The notes under the pieces are model-generated. The model saw only the letters and a list, made by a program, of their open reading frames with translations. It was not told the DNA's origin and searched no databases. From positions 1 through 64,000 of the forward strand of contig LSSL01003951.1 in assembly GCA_001953115.1 (NCBI GenBank): 64,000 nucleotides of DNA, in the 5' to 3' direction. Both the position numbers and the translations under genes were made by a program. Source of the DNA: Smittium mucronatum. Taxonomy: Eukaryota; Kickxellomycota; Harpellomycetes; Harpellales; Legeriomycetaceae. Below, one piece after another: positions 63,127 to 64,000 of this stretch (position 1 is its first letter; each line of letters starts with the position of its first letter).

Positions 63127-64000
63127 ATTATGAATAATTATTAAGATTGGGATATTTTCTCTTTTAAAAATATTTTTATTGTCTGTATTTTTAATTTTAT
63201 AGACCAATATACATACCCAAAGTATATAACTACAATAAATTTATATAAACTAGCTTCTAGTTTTCTGTATTCTAGAATTATAATAAATAATAATTTTCTT
63301 GTAATTTTAATAAATCGAATAATAATAAAATCAATATATATATACATAAATTCTTGAAAAAACATCAATTAATAAATATTTTTAGTGTTTAAATAAATAT
63401 TTATCCGAAATATAATTATTTTTTTTCTCATGTTATTTGTTTTTTTTCGATTGAAAATAAAGACAAGTTAACTTTTTGGACTTTTATTAGTTTCAATTAA
63501 AAACAATCATAAACGTGTGCACTTTTTAGATTTCAAAAAAAAGTTACGCTAGAAATAAAAAATACCATAAGTTATATCTTTTCTTTCGTAAAAAAAAAAA
63601 AATTATCGAAAAATTGCAATTATCAATAGGTTTTTTTTGAAATAAAGTACTTTTAACTTGTTCTTTTTATGTTATATTTCATAATAATATATTTAATATT
63701 CACACACACTAAATATAAAAAATTATTTGTCACTTTTTGCATTGTTACATCATGCTAATTTTCTTTCAACTAAATTTCAATTTAATATATATATATTTAA
63801 AATGAAGTGATTAAAATTTTTGATAATTTTATAAACTGAGTTACGCTTTATATATTATCGTCAAAAATATTTAATTTGACTTTTAAACTTTAAATTTCAA
63901 TTAGATCATCTTTATAAGGATCTAAAATGAATGATTTTTGAAATATTTTATGATATTCATTTTTAAAGTTATAATTATTCCACTTTGGACTGAATAGTTA
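63127..64000. other. A/T-rich end of window, no gene seen
   Basis: Nothing recognisable. The minus frame at 63141-63368 is I/F/Y-rich without motifs. Confidence 0.6.

Overview
The window looks like a gene desert from a very AT-rich fungal nuclear genome, roughly one fifth G+C by eye. Three things point to a fungus: a 445-residue protein with a MATA/Ste11-type HMG box, three eukaryotic nuclear tRNA genes with internal A and B boxes, and eukaryotic transposon remnants (a MULE transposase and a Ty3-like/KRBA2-like integrase). The extreme AT content, the near absence of genes and this mix of elements would suit a large-genome microsporidium. Another early-diverging fungus, for example an arbuscular mycorrhizal lineage with many MATA_HMG genes, cannot be excluded. 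The species is not determined.

Layout. 1-2822: a transposon with 461-bp identical terminal inverted repeats around a dead integrase-type transposase. 6033-6257: a packed tRNA cluster, Ile(AAU)-Asp(GUC)-Glu(UUC). 7440-8985: a broken MULE transposase. 11023-11280: the first copy of a TA-flanked MITE. 16574-18057: an old long-TIR element. 18529-19032: the first copy of a poly(A)-tailed retroposon family. 24952-26289: the only convincing intact protein-coding gene, the HMG-box factor, on the minus strand. 31656-35725: further MITE copies, including a nested cluster with an internal empty site. 36222-36300, 40335-40915, 52838-53457 and 62489-63111: more retroposon copies. 51315-52056: a piggyBac-like TTAA element with internal tandem repeats. 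54817-58736: a pair of 709-bp inverted repeats, apparently identical, around a 2.5-kb spacer. The remaining tens of kilobases are A/T-rich sequence in which I see no gene.

The most interesting new material is not a protein system. It is an apparently undescribed poly(A)-tailed retroposon family of about 620 bp. Four full-span copies have 9-21 bp target-site duplications, a conserved AATAAA about 10 nt before the tail, and (in three) a conserved TTCG-capped hairpin near the 5' end. The second point of interest is the isolated HMG mating-type-like regulator, which carries an overlapping RRxS / RSxTxP phospho-switch motif and has a GC-rich 11-nt palindrome upstream.
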